Shown in pieces: positions 8,530 through 17,882 of a DNA stretch of 64,000 nucleotides; the first letter of the stretch is position 1; the number at the start of each line of letters is the position of its first letter. The position numbers and the translations under genes are program-made. Where the stretch lies: NCBI RefSeq assembly GCF_002368335.1, contig NZ_AP018288.1, positions 1,703,355 through 1,767,354 of the forward strand. The letters are read 5' to 3'. The notes beneath the pieces were generated by a model, which was given only the letters and a program-made list of their open reading frames with translations, ran no database searches and was not told the DNA's origin. Source of the stretch: Nostoc sp. NIES-4103. Its GTDB lineage: Bacteria; Cyanobacteriota; Cyanobacteriia; Cyanobacteriales; Nostocaceae.

Positions 8530-11500
8530 ATGCAAAAAGACTATAAATTAGATATGTATAAAAATGTGGATATTTCTAAAATTGTTGAGAAAGCTAGTTC
8601 TATTTTTGATAGATTTGATGAAAATTTTTCTCTAGAGGCACTTGATAAACAAGAACAATTAATAGACAAACGCCTAGAACAATGGTGTAAAAAAATTGCC
8701 AAAGGCGACTGGGAATTATTTAACAAGCGTTTTCATTGGGATGAACTGGAATTAAGTCAAGTTAAGCAATTATTAGGTTCAGTTCGTTTAAAAAATAAAC
8801 ATAAATTACCAGAATGGGCGCATCTTTTACAGGAAGTATTTGACTATATCCAAAATATCAGCGCTGATTTGATTGTAGAAGAATCCCAGCATTATCAAAC
8901 TAAATACGCATTTGCAGAAATTTTATGTCCTTTTGTTTTCATTGCCAAAAAAAGATTAATCGAACAAGTAGGTTCTGTCTATAATCTCTTAACTCCATCA
9001 GCAATATCCAACCTCGAATTAAATTTGCTTAAAGACCTTTCGTGGATAGCTGGCAATGCACTTTATCTCGAATTTTCTATCTTTCGTTCGAGAAAATTAT
9101 CTTCTCTAGAGCGTCTGCTTCTGGAAAAAAGTGAACACAAAAGTACAAAAGTATATGAAGAATTTATTTCTAGTCTATTTGCAGGCAAGTTGTTGACATT
9201 TCTCGAAGAATATGCTGTTTTAGCCCGTTTACTATCAACAACAACCAAGTTGTGGATAGAAGCAAACGCAGAGTTTATCTTGAGGTTATCTTCAGATATA
9301 GCCAGCATTGAAAGTAGTATTTTAAATAATCCAAATCTGGGGCGAGTAGTAGAATTAAAGCCTGCACTATCTGACTATCATAACGGCAGACGTGCAGTGA
9401 TGATTTTGCAGTTTGAATCAGGTGATAAACTCGTTTATAAACCTAAAGATTTAAGTATTGACTGCGCCTATTTTCAGTTTTTAGAATGGTTGAATCAGCA
9501 AGGAATACCTTTACCGTTTAAATCGCTGAAACTTCTCAAACAAAAAGGCTACGGATGGGTAGAATATGCCGAGAATCTATCTTGTGAAGATGCCGATGCT
9601 GCCAGTCGATTTTATCAGCGTGCGGGGATGTTGCTGTGTCTGATGTATTTATTGGAAGGGGTAGATTGTTTTTATGAAAATATCATTGCTAGCGGGGAGT
9701 ATCCATTGCTAATTGATATGGAAGCTTTGATGCACAATAATTTTAAACTAGAGAGGGAATATTCAGAATCTTATCATATTAGACCGATCGATTTAATTTG
9801 GTGGAATTCAGTATTTCGTGTGGGACTATTGCCGACGTGGCGACCGAGTGCTGATTGGAAAATGGCTTATGATATTGGAGGTTTGCGGGAAGCAGGTAAA
9901 TTAGTATTGCCCTTTTTTAAACCCATATGGTGTCATCCTAATACGGATGGGATGAAGCGCGACAGGGAACAGATGGTTATCGATGTGAAATCGAGCGTAC
10001 CAAGGCTTAATGATGAATACCTGAAAGCAAGTGATTATGTGGATGAAGTTGTGACAGGTTTCCAGCAAATGTATCTTTTTCTGTGGAAGAAAAAAGATGA
10101 ATTGCTTGCGCCTCAAAGTCCTTTGTACAACTTCGCTCGGCAAAAAGTTCGCTACATTTTACGGAATACTAAGTTTTATACTTCTATCTTGCAAACACTG
10201 CTGGAACCAGAATATCTCAGAGATGGAGTTGATAGAAGTATTGAGATTGATGTTGTCAGTCGGATGTCTTTGGATACTGGCAACAAAGCTATCCATTGGC
10301 CTTTAGTGAAGCTGGAAACCGCAGCCTTGGAACAAATGGATATTCCATTTTTTTCTATGGCTACAAATAGTGCTGCTCTAGATTTACCTAATGGGGAAGT
10401 TTTAGAAGGCTTTTGTGAAAATACAAGTATTGATAACGTTATTAATCGTTTGCATTCTTTTAATGAACAAGATTTAAAGACTCAAATTCGTTTAACCGAA
10501 AGTATTCTGCGTTTGAGTACAGTTTCTGGCAAACACAGTACTTCTTTAGAGAAAGAAAACGATGATCAATTTGATGTAGGTGCTGTACTATCGCCGCAGG
10601 AAATGATTGCTGAAGCAACTGCGATCGCTCAAGAGTTAAAAGAACTAGCCTTTTACGCCCATGATGGTAGCATCACTTGGATTGCTCCCCAACTGCAAGC
10701 CGAAAAATATATCTTACAGCCTCTACGATTAGATATTTATGGCGGCTGTGCTGGTATTATACTGTTTTTGGCAGCTCTTGAAAAAGTCACTGGTGGTGCT
10801 GGATATACAGAACTCATTCAAGGAGCAATCAAACCCATAATAGAGGCGATCGCCACAACCCCAGTTCAAACTTTGTCGAAAAATGGATATACTATCGGTG
10901 GCGTGGCTGGTATAGGTTCACTCGTCTACGCGTTTACGCGTATTTCCGAGTTTTTAGAAATGCCTTCTTTGCTGTCAGATGCTCAAGCGGCTGCATCCTT
11001 GATTTCTCCTAAATGGATTACCGATGATAAACATTTAGATGTGGTAAGCGGTTCAGCAGGGGCGATTCTAGCTTTATTAGCTTTATATCAAAAAACGAAC
11101 GATCCTGAGATTCTGGAAAAAGCTGTTTGCTGTGGTGAGCATTTATTACACACTCGCACATCAAACAACAAGGGATTTCGAGCTTGGCATAAAATTGGTG
11201 CAGACTTCGTAACTGGATTTTCACATGGTGCGGCTGGCATTGCCTATGCTCTGCTACGCTTGTACCAAGCAACTGAAGACAACAGGTTTCTAGAAATTGC
11301 CAGACAATCCATAGCTTACGAACAAAGCGTATTTGACGAATTAGCAGGAAACTGGCCAGACTATCGAAAAGCCATGCAAGTAAATAGTGGTTCTAGCTTG
11401 ATGACGGCTTGGTGTCATGGTGCGCCTGGGATTGCTTTAGCAAGAATGGGCGGACTTTCAGTTTTAAATACCATTGAGATTGAAAAGGATGTGGTAGCTG

Positions 11501-11808
11501 CTCTCTCTACCACCCGCAATTTCAGCTTACATGGGATAGATCATCTTTGTTGTGGGAATTTTGGCAGAATAGAAGTCCTGCAAGTTGCCGCCCAAACTCT
11601 CTCTAGGCAAGAATTTGCCGATTTAGCTATCAAACAAGCTTCCTGGGTAGTACGCAGAGCCAAAGGGCGCTATTCGTATAGTTTATTTGACAAATTTCTT
11701 AAGGGTATATTTCATCCCTCTTTCTTCCAAGGAACTTCAGGTATAGGCTACCAGTTACTAAGACTTGCTCAGCCTAGTTTACTACCATCAGTTCTTTTGC
11801 TAGAGTAA
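8530..11808 (+). CDS. lanM: Class II lanthipeptide synthetase LanM
   Basis: 1092 aa from ATG 8530 (a TTG at 8476 would add 18 residues). The N-terminal ~650 residues form the dehydratase (DUF4135) region, with the kinase-like pieces KPKDLSIDCAYFQFLEWL and LLIDMEALMHN. The C-terminal ~400 residues form a LanC cyclase with GFSHGAAGIAYAL, WCHGAPGIAL and LCCGNFGR. The zinc ligands are Cys962 and the adjacent Cys1007-Cys1008; the CCG form is the three-cysteine site of the ProcM-like cyanobacterial LanMs, in place of the Cys-His pair. The enzyme should dehydrate Ser/Thr and form thioether rings in a leader-bearing precursor. No precursor gene or LanT protease/exporter is seen nearby. It is the last plus-strand gene of the cluster. 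Confidence 0.95.
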   Translation: MQKDYKLDMYKNVDISKIVEKASSIFDRFDENFSLEALDKQEQLIDKRLEQWCKKIAKGDWELFNKRFHWDELELSQVKQLLGSVRLKNKHKLPEWAHLLQEVFDYIQNISADLIVEESQHYQTKYAFAEILCPFVFIAKKRLIEQVGSVYNLLTPSAISNLELNLLKDLSWIAGNALYLEFSIFRSRKLSSLERLLLEKSEHKSTKVYEEFISSLFAGKLLTFLEEYAVLARLLSTTTKLWIEANAEFILRLSSDIASIESSILNNPNLGRVVELKPALSDYHNGRRAVMILQFESGDKLVYKPKDLSIDCAYFQFLEWLNQQGIPLPFKSLKLLKQKGYGWVEYAENLSCEDADAASRFYQRAGMLLCLMYLLEGVDCFYENIIASGEYPLLIDMEALMHNNFKLEREYSESYHIRPIDLIWWNSVFRVGLLPTWRPSADWKMAYDIGGLREAGKLVLPFFKPIWCHPNTDGMKRDREQMVIDVKSSVPRLNDEYLKASDYVDEVVTGFQQMYLFLWKKKDELLAPQSPLYNFARQKVRYILRNTKFYTSILQTLLEPEYLRDGVDRSIEIDVVSRMSLDTGNKAIHWPLVKLETAALEQMDIPFFSMATNSAALDLPNGEVLEGFCENTSIDNVINRLHSFNEQDLKTQIRLTESILRLSTVSGKHSTSLEKENDDQFDVGAVLSPQEMIAEATAIAQELKELAFYAHDGSITWIAPQLQAEKYILQPLRLDIYGGCAGIILFLAALEKVTGGAGYTELIQGAIKPIIEAIATTPVQTLSKNGYTIGGVAGIGSLVYAFTRISEFLEMPSLLSDAQAAASLISPKWITDDKHLDVVSGSAGAILALLALYQKTNDPEILEKAVCCGEHLLHTRTSNNKGFRAWHKIGADFVTGFSHGAAGIAYALLRLYQATEDNRFLEIARQSIAYEQSVFDELAGNWPDYRKAMQVNSGSSLMTAWCHGAPGIALARMGGLSVLNTIEIEKDVVAALSTTRNFSLHGIDHLCCGNFGRIEVLQVAAQTLSRQEFADLAIKQASWVVRRAKGRYSYSLFDKFLKGIFHPSFFQGTSGIGYQLLRLAQPSLLPSVLLLE

Positions 11809-11813
11809 ACGAT

Positions 11814-11835
11814 GTTTGGCGGTTTTAAACCAAAC
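11814..11835. terminator. Possible weak terminator hairpin between convergent genes
   Basis: GTTTGG (11814-11819) pairs with CCAAAC (11830-11835) and the loop itself contains GGTTTTAAACC. It sits between the convergent lanM and SagB-type genes. There is no strong T-run, so efficiency is doubtful. Confidence 0.35.
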
Positions 11836-11887
11836 CTCAATCTGTCATTGTCTCTACTTGCCATCCGAAAACGAACTGCAAAAAACT

Positions 11888-13423
11888 TCATCTTGGCCGC
11901 CCCAAGGTAGTGATGTAGAGAACAGCTTCATCAGTAGGAACCCCCAAAACTTCATTTACTTGGTCATCAAAAAAGCCACCAATACCGCTAACACCCAAAT
12001 TCAGATGGATTGCGCCTAAATTCAGCCTTTGTCCCAAATGTCCAGCATCCATGTGTAAATAACGGTAAACGCGATCGCCATACTGGGAAATAGCTGATTT
12101 GAGGTCGGCTGTATGGAAAACAACTGCTGCTGCATCCCGCCCTAATTCCTGTCCCAAGCAGAGAAAGTGTAACTCTCGCCGGAAGTTTTTAAACCGAATT
12201 TGTCTTAATTCCTGTGCTTTGGGTGCATAATAATAACAGCCTGCCTCCAAGTCTTTGACACCAGAAACAGCAATAAATGTTTCTATAAGATTGAGATCAA
12301 AGTAGTCTGGTGAATTATCTAAATTTTGGTCAATATAATTTTGTGGTTGATAAGTAAAATCGAGTAAAGCTTTAAGTTCATCGAAAGTTAAATCTTCACC
12401 AGTGTAGGCACGGGTAGAACGGCGTTTGTGCAGAGTAATTTCTAGGTCTGTCAGTTGTTCTCCCCAAAAAATGGGTGTAGTAGTGGAGGTGGGAATTTTC
12501 AGACAGAAAGGAAAATTATATTTATCTTCCAATGACTTTTCTTGTTTGACCATTGGGAGATTGAGTTTGCCGATGATACCTGTTGGTAGCTGGGTGTGTT
12601 GATGAAAATATCTCAGCAATTCACCATCAGGAATCTGTGGGTAACTAGTTTCAGTAGCAGACGGTAAAGCAGTACATCCTGTGGGCAAATTTTGTTTAAT
12701 ATCTAATAAGTCTGCCAGAGGTAGGACTGCGATCGCTCCTTCCTGTTGCGGATCGATATAAAGTAGATCGTTGATGGCTTCATCAACAAAACCGCCAATC
12801 AAGTGCGGACGATAGTCGGTAATCGCAGCAGCTAACTCAATGTTGCCCAACAAATGCCCCGTATCTAAAAAAATCCGGCGATAAGCCCTATCTTCATACC
12901 GCCACGCCGAACGATAGAAAACCGCTGTAATAATAATTGCTAATTGCGTACTTTCGAGGGCGGGATGCCAGAAACAAGCTGACTGCAAAGACTGCCAAAC
13001 ATCACTTTCCCAAAAATGCATCAGTGAATGAGTTCGACACTGGTAATTATACAATCCAGGTGGCAATAACGGCGTACCACGGGAAACCACATACACTTCA
13101 GCGGGATATAAACCACCTGCACTAGGTGCAGCGCGTAAATACACAGCACTACCCATAGAAGGCATTCTTGCTGTTAGTCCATAGCTGCGGAACAGTAGCC
13201 GTGATAGTCTTTGCCACCATTGAGCATCTGCATCGTTAACAAATGTCTCTGGTATCTCTTGGATATAAGGTTTAAGATCAAAACAAGAGCCAATTTTGTA
13301 CTCTTTAAACGGCACTGGCTGCTTAGTCCAGTCTAGCCTATTACCTTTTGAGGCAAGGGTCTCAGGGTGATATTTAGTACGTTCGTGGTAGTGCTGTGCA
13401 ATGGATTGGTGTATTTCTGGCAT
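11888..13423 (-). CDS. SagB/ThcOx-type flavin dehydrogenase with two nitroreductase-like domains
   Basis: 511 aa. Two nitroreductase-fold halves: the first has RMPSMGSAVYLRAAPSAGGLYPAEVYVVSRG (residues ~85-115, FMN/substrate loop) and DTGHLLGNIELAAAITDY; the second has KRRSTRAYTGEDLTFDELKALL and HMDAGHLGQRLNLGAIHLNLG. This layout matches the SagB/ThcOx family, whose characterised members oxidise azolines to azoles in thiazole/oxazole peptides. No YcaO cyclodehydratase is present in the window, so a classical azole pathway is not supported; many genomes carry such proteins with no known partner. It is convergent with lanM and may or may not belong to the RiPP cluster. Confidence 0.88.
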   Translation of the reverse strand: MPEIHQSIAQHYHERTKYHPETLASKGNRLDWTKQPVPFKEYKIGSCFDLKPYIQEIPETFVNDADAQWWQRLSRLLFRSYGLTARMPSMGSAVYLRAAPSAGGLYPAEVYVVSRGTPLLPPGLYNYQCRTHSLMHFWESDVWQSLQSACFWHPALESTQLAIIITAVFYRSAWRYEDRAYRRIFLDTGHLLGNIELAAAITDYRPHLIGGFVDEAINDLLYIDPQQEGAIAVLPLADLLDIKQNLPTGCTALPSATETSYPQIPDGELLRYFHQHTQLPTGIIGKLNLPMVKQEKSLEDKYNFPFCLKIPTSTTTPIFWGEQLTDLEITLHKRRSTRAYTGEDLTFDELKALLDFTYQPQNYIDQNLDNSPDYFDLNLIETFIAVSGVKDLEAGCYYYAPKAQELRQIRFKNFRRELHFLCLGQELGRDAAAVVFHTADLKSAISQYGDRVYRYLHMDAGHLGQRLNLGAIHLNLGVSGIGGFFDDQVNEVLGVPTDEAVLYITTLGRPR

Positions 13424-13592
13424 AACAATTTAAATTAGCTGAGGGCGTGCTTTTTTTCTGATCTTGGCATTCATCAGTCTTTTTGTTTCGTCTGAGTTAA
13501 TACAATCGTGCAATTTCTAAAATACTACTTGGTAATTCGCAAAATCCCAAATTGGTAAGTAGCCATCATCACTGCGTACACTACAACGAATG

Positions 13593-13627
13593 AAAAACTC
13601 CCCAAGCGCAAGTGGCGTGGAGTTTTT
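13593..13627. terminator. Bidirectional terminator-like hairpin
   Basis: AAAAACTCC (13593-13601) pairs perfectly with GGAGTTTTT (13619-13627), so A- and T-rich stem arms flank a 17-base loop on either strand. It lies about 95 bp past the end of the alpha/beta hydrolase gene. The rest of 13,424-13,719 holds no gene. Confidence 0.5.
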
Positions 13628-13719
13628 GGGCATTGGGAATCGGGCAACTGAGCATAGGGAAGAAGCTACCAATGCCCTATCTATGCCCACTTGCCCACTT
13701 GGCCCAAGCGACGGTGCGA

Positions 13720-14688
13720 CTATCCCTCTTGACCCATAAGGGGATGAAGTTTCCCGTCGCTTTCAATAAATGGTGCGATCGCTGCTACAAATTCAGCAGT
13801 TGATTCATATGGCAAAACATTCCGACCCAACAATTTAATTCCACGACCTTGAGGTAAATTGGCGAGGTAATCAGCCAAGCGTTCATCAGGTGTTTCTTTT
13901 TTACCTTCTTCGCTAATACTTGATGCTGTTTGTCCCACAACAACCAATGTGGGCTGTTTGATAGAGGCGATATCACTACCATAATCCTGTCGCCAAAACC
14001 CAGCTAAAAAAGAAAACACTGCATAGCGGTTGGCAATATTTTCTGCACCTTTTACCAAAGTATTCAACCACTCAGCATCAACAGTCTCTTCTGAGTCAAA
14101 AAGTTGGCGAGTTGAGAAAGACTGCAAAAATTTTGGTGTACGTGCATAGCGATAAAAAGCATTACCTAAAGGAGAATCTAACAGATTCCAAATCACTTTT
14201 TGTTGCCATTCTGGTGATTTTTTAGTGATTACAGCCCAAGCTGGAGGCCCGGCTAGTATCAGTCCGGCAATTAAATTTGCTTCTTGCTTGACTAACTCTA
14301 TGGCAACTGGTAACAAAGCACCTTGTACTACTATAATCACAGGTTTTTGCACTACTTTTTGTAAAAATTCATGCAACTGCTTTGCCCAATCTTTGGGACT
14401 ATAAGCTACATGAGGCATATCACTTTCACCGCACCCCAGCAAATCAGGGTTGTAAATCGTATTCCGATGACCTGTGGTGTACCATTGGCTGCAAAAGCGT
14501 CGCCAAAATTGCCGCGACAATCCTACACCAATGGGATGAATTAATAGTAGAGAAATGCCCTCTGGTCTAGAATTAGCAGGTTGATATATTTCGTAAGCAC
14601 AGCGGTAATTCTGCCAAGTGTAAAACTGCGTAGGAGATGCTGAAAAATTGATTGTGTTAGCGCCAGTAGATGGTTGCATAATTCCCAA
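13720..14688 (-). CDS. Alpha/beta-hydrolase-fold protein without an evident nucleophile serine
   Basis: 322 aa. The fold signature is clear: ISLLLIHPIGVGLSRQFW (oxyanion-loop region), NPDLLGCGESDMP, and PKDWAKQLHEFLQKV before the expected nucleophile elbow. The elbow reads IIVVQGALLPVAIEL, with Gly where GxSxG enzymes have the catalytic Ser, so hydrolase activity is uncertain. The C-terminal ~12 residues (SDGKLHPLMGQEG) are encoded by DNA resembling an intergenic repeat also found near 45,700, so the end may be repeat-derived. The start could also be a few codons downstream (MQPSTGAN). It is 13 bp downstream of the SDR gene on the same strand, suggesting cotranscription. Confidence 0.75.
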   Translation of the reverse strand: MGIMQPSTGANTINFSASPTQFYTWQNYRCAYEIYQPANSRPEGISLLLIHPIGVGLSRQFWRRFCSQWYTTGHRNTIYNPDLLGCGESDMPHVAYSPKDWAKQLHEFLQKVVQKPVIIVVQGALLPVAIELVKQEANLIAGLILAGPPAWAVITKKSPEWQQKVIWNLLDSPLGNAFYRYARTPKFLQSFSTRQLFDSEETVDAEWLNTLVKGAENIANRYAVFSFLAGFWRQDYGSDIASIKQPTLVVVGQTASSISEEGKKETPDERLADYLANLPQGRGIKLLGRNVLPYESTAEFVAAIAPFIESDGKLHPLMGQEG

Positions 14689-14701
14689 TTAGCAATAATT
14701 G

Positions 14702-15526
14702 CTAAAAAATCATTTGTGGATGAATTAGCTGATATCCAGCTGATTTGATCTTTTGATTTGATACTTTGGCATTATATGGACGGTTCCTTTTAACAGAATT
14801 ATCCCATGTCACCTTGGGTAAATTATGTTTTTCAAACAAAGTATCAAGTAATTCTTGGCTAGAAAGATGTGCATCATCTACTAGATTATAAATTCCTTGC
14901 AAGTGGTGTTGCCGCGCAAATTCTATAGCCCCAACAATATCATCTAAGTGAATCCAATTTGTGATATCCTTACCATCACCAGGACGGGTTCTACCAGCAG
15001 CAGCACCAAATATTTTTACCAGTTCCCTGTTAGGGCCATAAATTCCACCCAATCTTAAGATACAAACGCGGAGTTTTTCACTAGATGCTGCTAGCAAAAT
15101 GTCCTCAGTTTCTTTGAGAATTTGTCCATTGGTATGAGTAGGATCAACTGCCGTTGCTTCATCTACCCAAGCACCATTTTGCTCACCATATACTGAATAA
15201 CTGCTTGTATATATCAGTTGTTTGACAGAAGAATCTTGCTGTAAAATAGAAACTAAATTTTTAGCAGTATCTACATAGGTTTCTCGATAAAAATTACCAC
15301 TGCGGGCACCGATACTTAACAGCACAAGGTCTTGATTTTGCACTACAGACTTGAGCTTTTCTGGGTCATTTCCTTGGGTTACTACGACTTTTTGGGCTAC
15401 TGTTTCTAGTATTGGCACACGTTCAGGGGTAGTTGTGGTAGCAGTAACTATCAAAGTCATTTTTTGCTGCCAATATTGAGCAACAGCATAACCAACGTAG
15501 CCACAACCTATGATTGCAATGTTCAT
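14702..15526 (-). CDS. NAD(P)-dependent SDR/epimerase-family protein
   Basis: 274 aa from the ATG at 15526 (MNIAIIGCGYVG); upstream in-frame Met codons add only a non-conserved octapeptide. The nucleotide-binding motif GCGYVG is at residues 7-12, with YTSSYSVYGE (YxxxK-like region with Tyr but no obvious Lys at +4) and LRLGGIYGPNRE, which are typical of extended SDR/NAD-dependent epimerases acting on sugars or similar substrates. It is followed after a short gap by the alpha/beta hydrolase-like gene, so the pair may form an operon. The specific reaction cannot be named. Confidence 0.82.
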   Translation of the reverse strand: MNIAIIGCGYVGYAVAQYWQQKMTLIVTATTTTPERVPILETVAQKVVVTQGNDPEKLKSVVQNQDLVLLSIGARSGNFYRETYVDTAKNLVSILQQDSSVKQLIYTSSYSVYGEQNGAWVDEATAVDPTHTNGQILKETEDILLAASSEKLRVCILRLGGIYGPNRELVKIFGAAAGRTRPGDGKDITNWIHLDDIVGAIEFARQHHLQGIYNLVDDAHLSSQELLDTLFEKHNLPKVTWDNSVKRNRPYNAKVSNQKIKSAGYQLIHPQMIF

Positions 15527-15599
15527 GAGCATTTTAATACAGAGTCTCAAGTTAATAGTACAAGAGTTTATGACTAGTAACTTATGACTAATGGTTGAG

Positions 15600-15785
15600 A
15601 CAATTTTAGATTTTAGATTTTAGATTTTGGATTCAAGTCAAAATCTCAAAAAAGTTTTCACAGCCACCGTAGTTTTAACTATGGAAAAAATAGAAAATTG
15701 TCAATCTAAAAACCTTAGAGCAACTGACTTCAGGCATAGGGCCAAGCCAAAATCCAAAATTTAAAATTTAAAATCCAAAATCGAT
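15600..15785. repeat. Heptamer repeats (TTTTAGA / AATCCAA) in the gap upstream of the SDR gene
   Basis: Direct 7-mers of ATTTTAG at about 15,603-15,635 and their inverted relatives (AAAATCC, AAAATTT) at about 15,750-15,782 flank a short AT-rich spacer. This inverted arrangement could fold into a long stem. No gene is seen in 15,551-15,812. Confidence 0.6.
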
Positions 15786-15812
15786 TGACTTTTACCTGAG
15801 TATTAAATACTG

Positions 15813-16460
15813 TTAACTATGAATTACACCATCAGGCATAATTGCACCAGCTAAGTTAGCACCAATCAGTTTCACCAGCAAGCGATCGCCAGAGCGAATC
15901 CGCGCTCCTGTTAAGTCGGCTCCCCGCAAGTCAGCACCACTGAGATCCGCACCAATCAAGTTAGCAGATCGCAAATTTGCTTCCCTCATATCAGCTAAAA
16001 GTAAGTTGGCTCTAAACAAATTTGCTTCTGACAAATTCGCGCCTCTGAGATTAACTTTATGCATAAAAGTATCACTCAGATCAGCACCGCTCAAGTTAGC
16101 ATAACTCATGTTTCTGCCAGATAAATCTTTGTTGCTTAAATTGGCTCTACTGAAGTCTTTACCACTCAAATCAGGGTTTTGCTTTGGTGGAGTAGAGGTG
16201 TTTGCAGATGGTTTTTTCTGTGGAGTTGGTGGAGAATGATATATGGTTTGACGCTTACCATTCAAAGAGCGCAATTTTTCACGAGCTTCATTAATTGCTT
16301 TCAGCTTTTCCAGTGCTTTCTTTTGTAAGCGGGGATTGTCATTGGGAATGCGATCGGGATGCCATACAAAAACCAAATCTTTATAAGCCTGGTTGACTTC
16401 CTCAAGCGTCGCCCCAGGTTCCAATTCTAAGACTCGATAATACCGCTCCAACTCGCTCAT
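15813..16460 (-). CDS. DnaJ-domain protein with C-terminal pentapeptide repeats
   Basis: 215 aa. Residues 1-68 form a J domain with the HPD tripeptide at 34-36 (VWHPDRIPND), which stimulates Hsp70 ATPases. A Pro/Thr/Ser linker (~70-95) leads to pentapeptide repeats of the A(D/N)LSG type from about residue 99 to 205, which fold as a right-handed beta-helix. J-domain/pentapeptide fusions are common in cyanobacteria. It probably recruits a DnaK to a target bound by the helix; the target is unknown. Isolated gene. Confidence 0.92.
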   Translation of the reverse strand: MSELERYYRVLELEPGATLEEVNQAYKDLVFVWHPDRIPNDNPRLQKKALEKLKAINEAREKLRSLNGKRQTIYHSPPTPQKKPSANTSTPPKQNPDLSGKDFSRANLSNKDLSGRNMSYANLSGADLSDTFMHKVNLRGANLSEANLFRANLLLADMREANLRSANLIGADLSGADLRGADLTGARIRSGDRLLVKLIGANLAGAIMPDGVIHS

Positions 16461-17090
16461 AAGGTGTTTTAGTAGACAATCAAATTAACTATGAATAATG
16501 CAACTCTCTATAGGCTTAATCCTTGATCAAATATCCCTTTTATTATCAAATTTTAGATAAAATAAAGTTTTATTTTTTTTAGTATTTTGGACGAAGTAGG
16601 ACTAACCGTTCCCTAGCAGCTAATACTATGCTGAAGTTGCTCGGTGATCAACTGACATTTGAATATTATACAAGCCTAGCGTAGTGAACTAAGTCCATCA
16701 ATAACTCTTTTGTTGGCAAAAGCGAGAATACTAATAGTTCTTGATATACACCGAAAGATCACCGCCATGTCTGTTGACTCGCAGCTACACGTCTATGTGA
16801 GTCAGAACGTGAAGTTATGTGTAGATGTCAAAGCCACTTTTACCGATTTTTCCACATTGATCTGGATTTTTGCCCATAAATTGAGTTGTAGTTGTACATA
16901 GAAAGCAGGTAAATAAAATTCATTTTTGTCCGTATACTCCAGTCCACCAGCCGACATCAGCAAGCCACAAGGCAAGCTAACCTCATAGACAATCAATATA
17001 GATACAGTTAGTTGTTTGTTATCTATCCATAGTTGTGTCACGAAGTCAATTAAATTTTTATTTCTTCTTTATACTTTTGACTTAATATCC
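16461..17090. other. 630-bp gap without a supported gene
   Basis: AT-rich sequence with short frames in both directions but no ribosome-binding context, domain or recognisable RNA. The promoter of the DnaJ gene should lie just right of 16,460. Confidence 0.5.
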
Positions 17091-17585
17091 CTATCTGCCC
17101 ATTTCTCCATTTCTCCATCGATTCATAGCTCTCAAATATGCCGCTACTGGAATTTGATAAACTTCAATAAAAATCCAAATAATAATTGATAAATGCGACA
17201 AAAAAGTTAATATTGTCCAGATATATGGCATCCAAGTAATGGGAGCATGAGGATTTGGAGGAAAATAGTAAGCGACTACGCCAATTAAAGTAGTAGGAAA
17301 AAATACAAAAGCAATTGCAGCCAGTCCATAACCCCAGCCCAACTCCATACCTTCTAATTGGGCTTCAGTCCAATTAAACCCATTCCAACGCCAAATTAAG
17401 GGAGGTTGCCGAGAAGGCATCTTGATTTGCTGTTGTTCTAAGTTGACGGTAAAAATTTCATGGCAGAAGTCACAAGCCATCGCCTCCATTAATGGCATAT
17501 GAGAAATCTTACCTATCCGACAGACTGGGCAGGGATAAACACCCTGGTAGTTGAAAGATGTAGTTAAGATTTTAGAACTGGGCAT
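17091..17585 (-). CDS. Small membrane protein with N-terminal zinc-ribbon-like cysteines
   Basis: 164 aa. An N-terminal CPVCRIGKISHMP ... CDFCHEIF pattern (two CxxC pairs ~20 residues apart) looks like a zinc ribbon. Two hydrophobic segments follow (about residues 83-107 and 121-143) with a proline-rich loop between. I do not recognise the family beyond being a cyanobacterial conserved-hypothetical type. The gene stands alone upstream of the aroF leader region and on the opposite strand. Confidence 0.7.
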   Translation of the reverse strand: MPSSKILTTSFNYQGVYPCPVCRIGKISHMPLMEAMACDFCHEIFTVNLEQQQIKMPSRQPPLIWRWNGFNWTEAQLEGMELGWGYGLAAIAFVFFPTTLIGVVAYYFPPNPHAPITWMPYIWTILTFLSHLSIIIWIFIEVYQIPVAAYLRAMNRWRNGEMGR

Positions 17586-17809
17586 AATAGAACTAAGTTT
17601 TGCTCAAAAGTTAATCAAGTCAATGTCTAAGTTTTTAGGATTCATCACTGGTGATTTTAATTACTCATTACACATTGCCTAAAAAATAAAATTAATATAA
17701 ATTTGGTCATGTTAAGTCACAAACTATTGATTGTCTACGCCAACAAGCAATAAGGCATCATTGTCAGAGTTGTACTGAGTCTATCGCTTTTTTTCATGTT
17801 GTGCGGGTC

Positions 17810-17838
17810 TTGACGCCATCAACTCCTTTTGTTATTGT
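17810..17838 (+). promoter_or_regulatory. Candidate promoter of the aroF leader transcript
   Basis: TTGACG (17810-17815) and TATTGT (17833-17838) are separated by exactly 17 bp, close to the sigma-70 consensus. Initiation near 17845 would put about 38 nt before the first leader peptide. Not proven; other boxes in this AT-rich stretch are weaker. Confidence 0.5.
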
Positions 17839-17882
17839 GACGAATAAAGGTCTACATTAAATTTTTAGCCCAGCGCCTCACA

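Noticed and set aside
11888..13423. Assignment of the SagB-type gene as proof of a thiazole/oxazole pathway
   Set aside because: No YcaO or SagC/D partner is present in the window, so only a family call is made.
16710..16901. 63-aa plus-strand frame in the gap left of the membrane protein
   Set aside because: Overlapped on the other strand by another short frame of equal quality; no start signal or domain.
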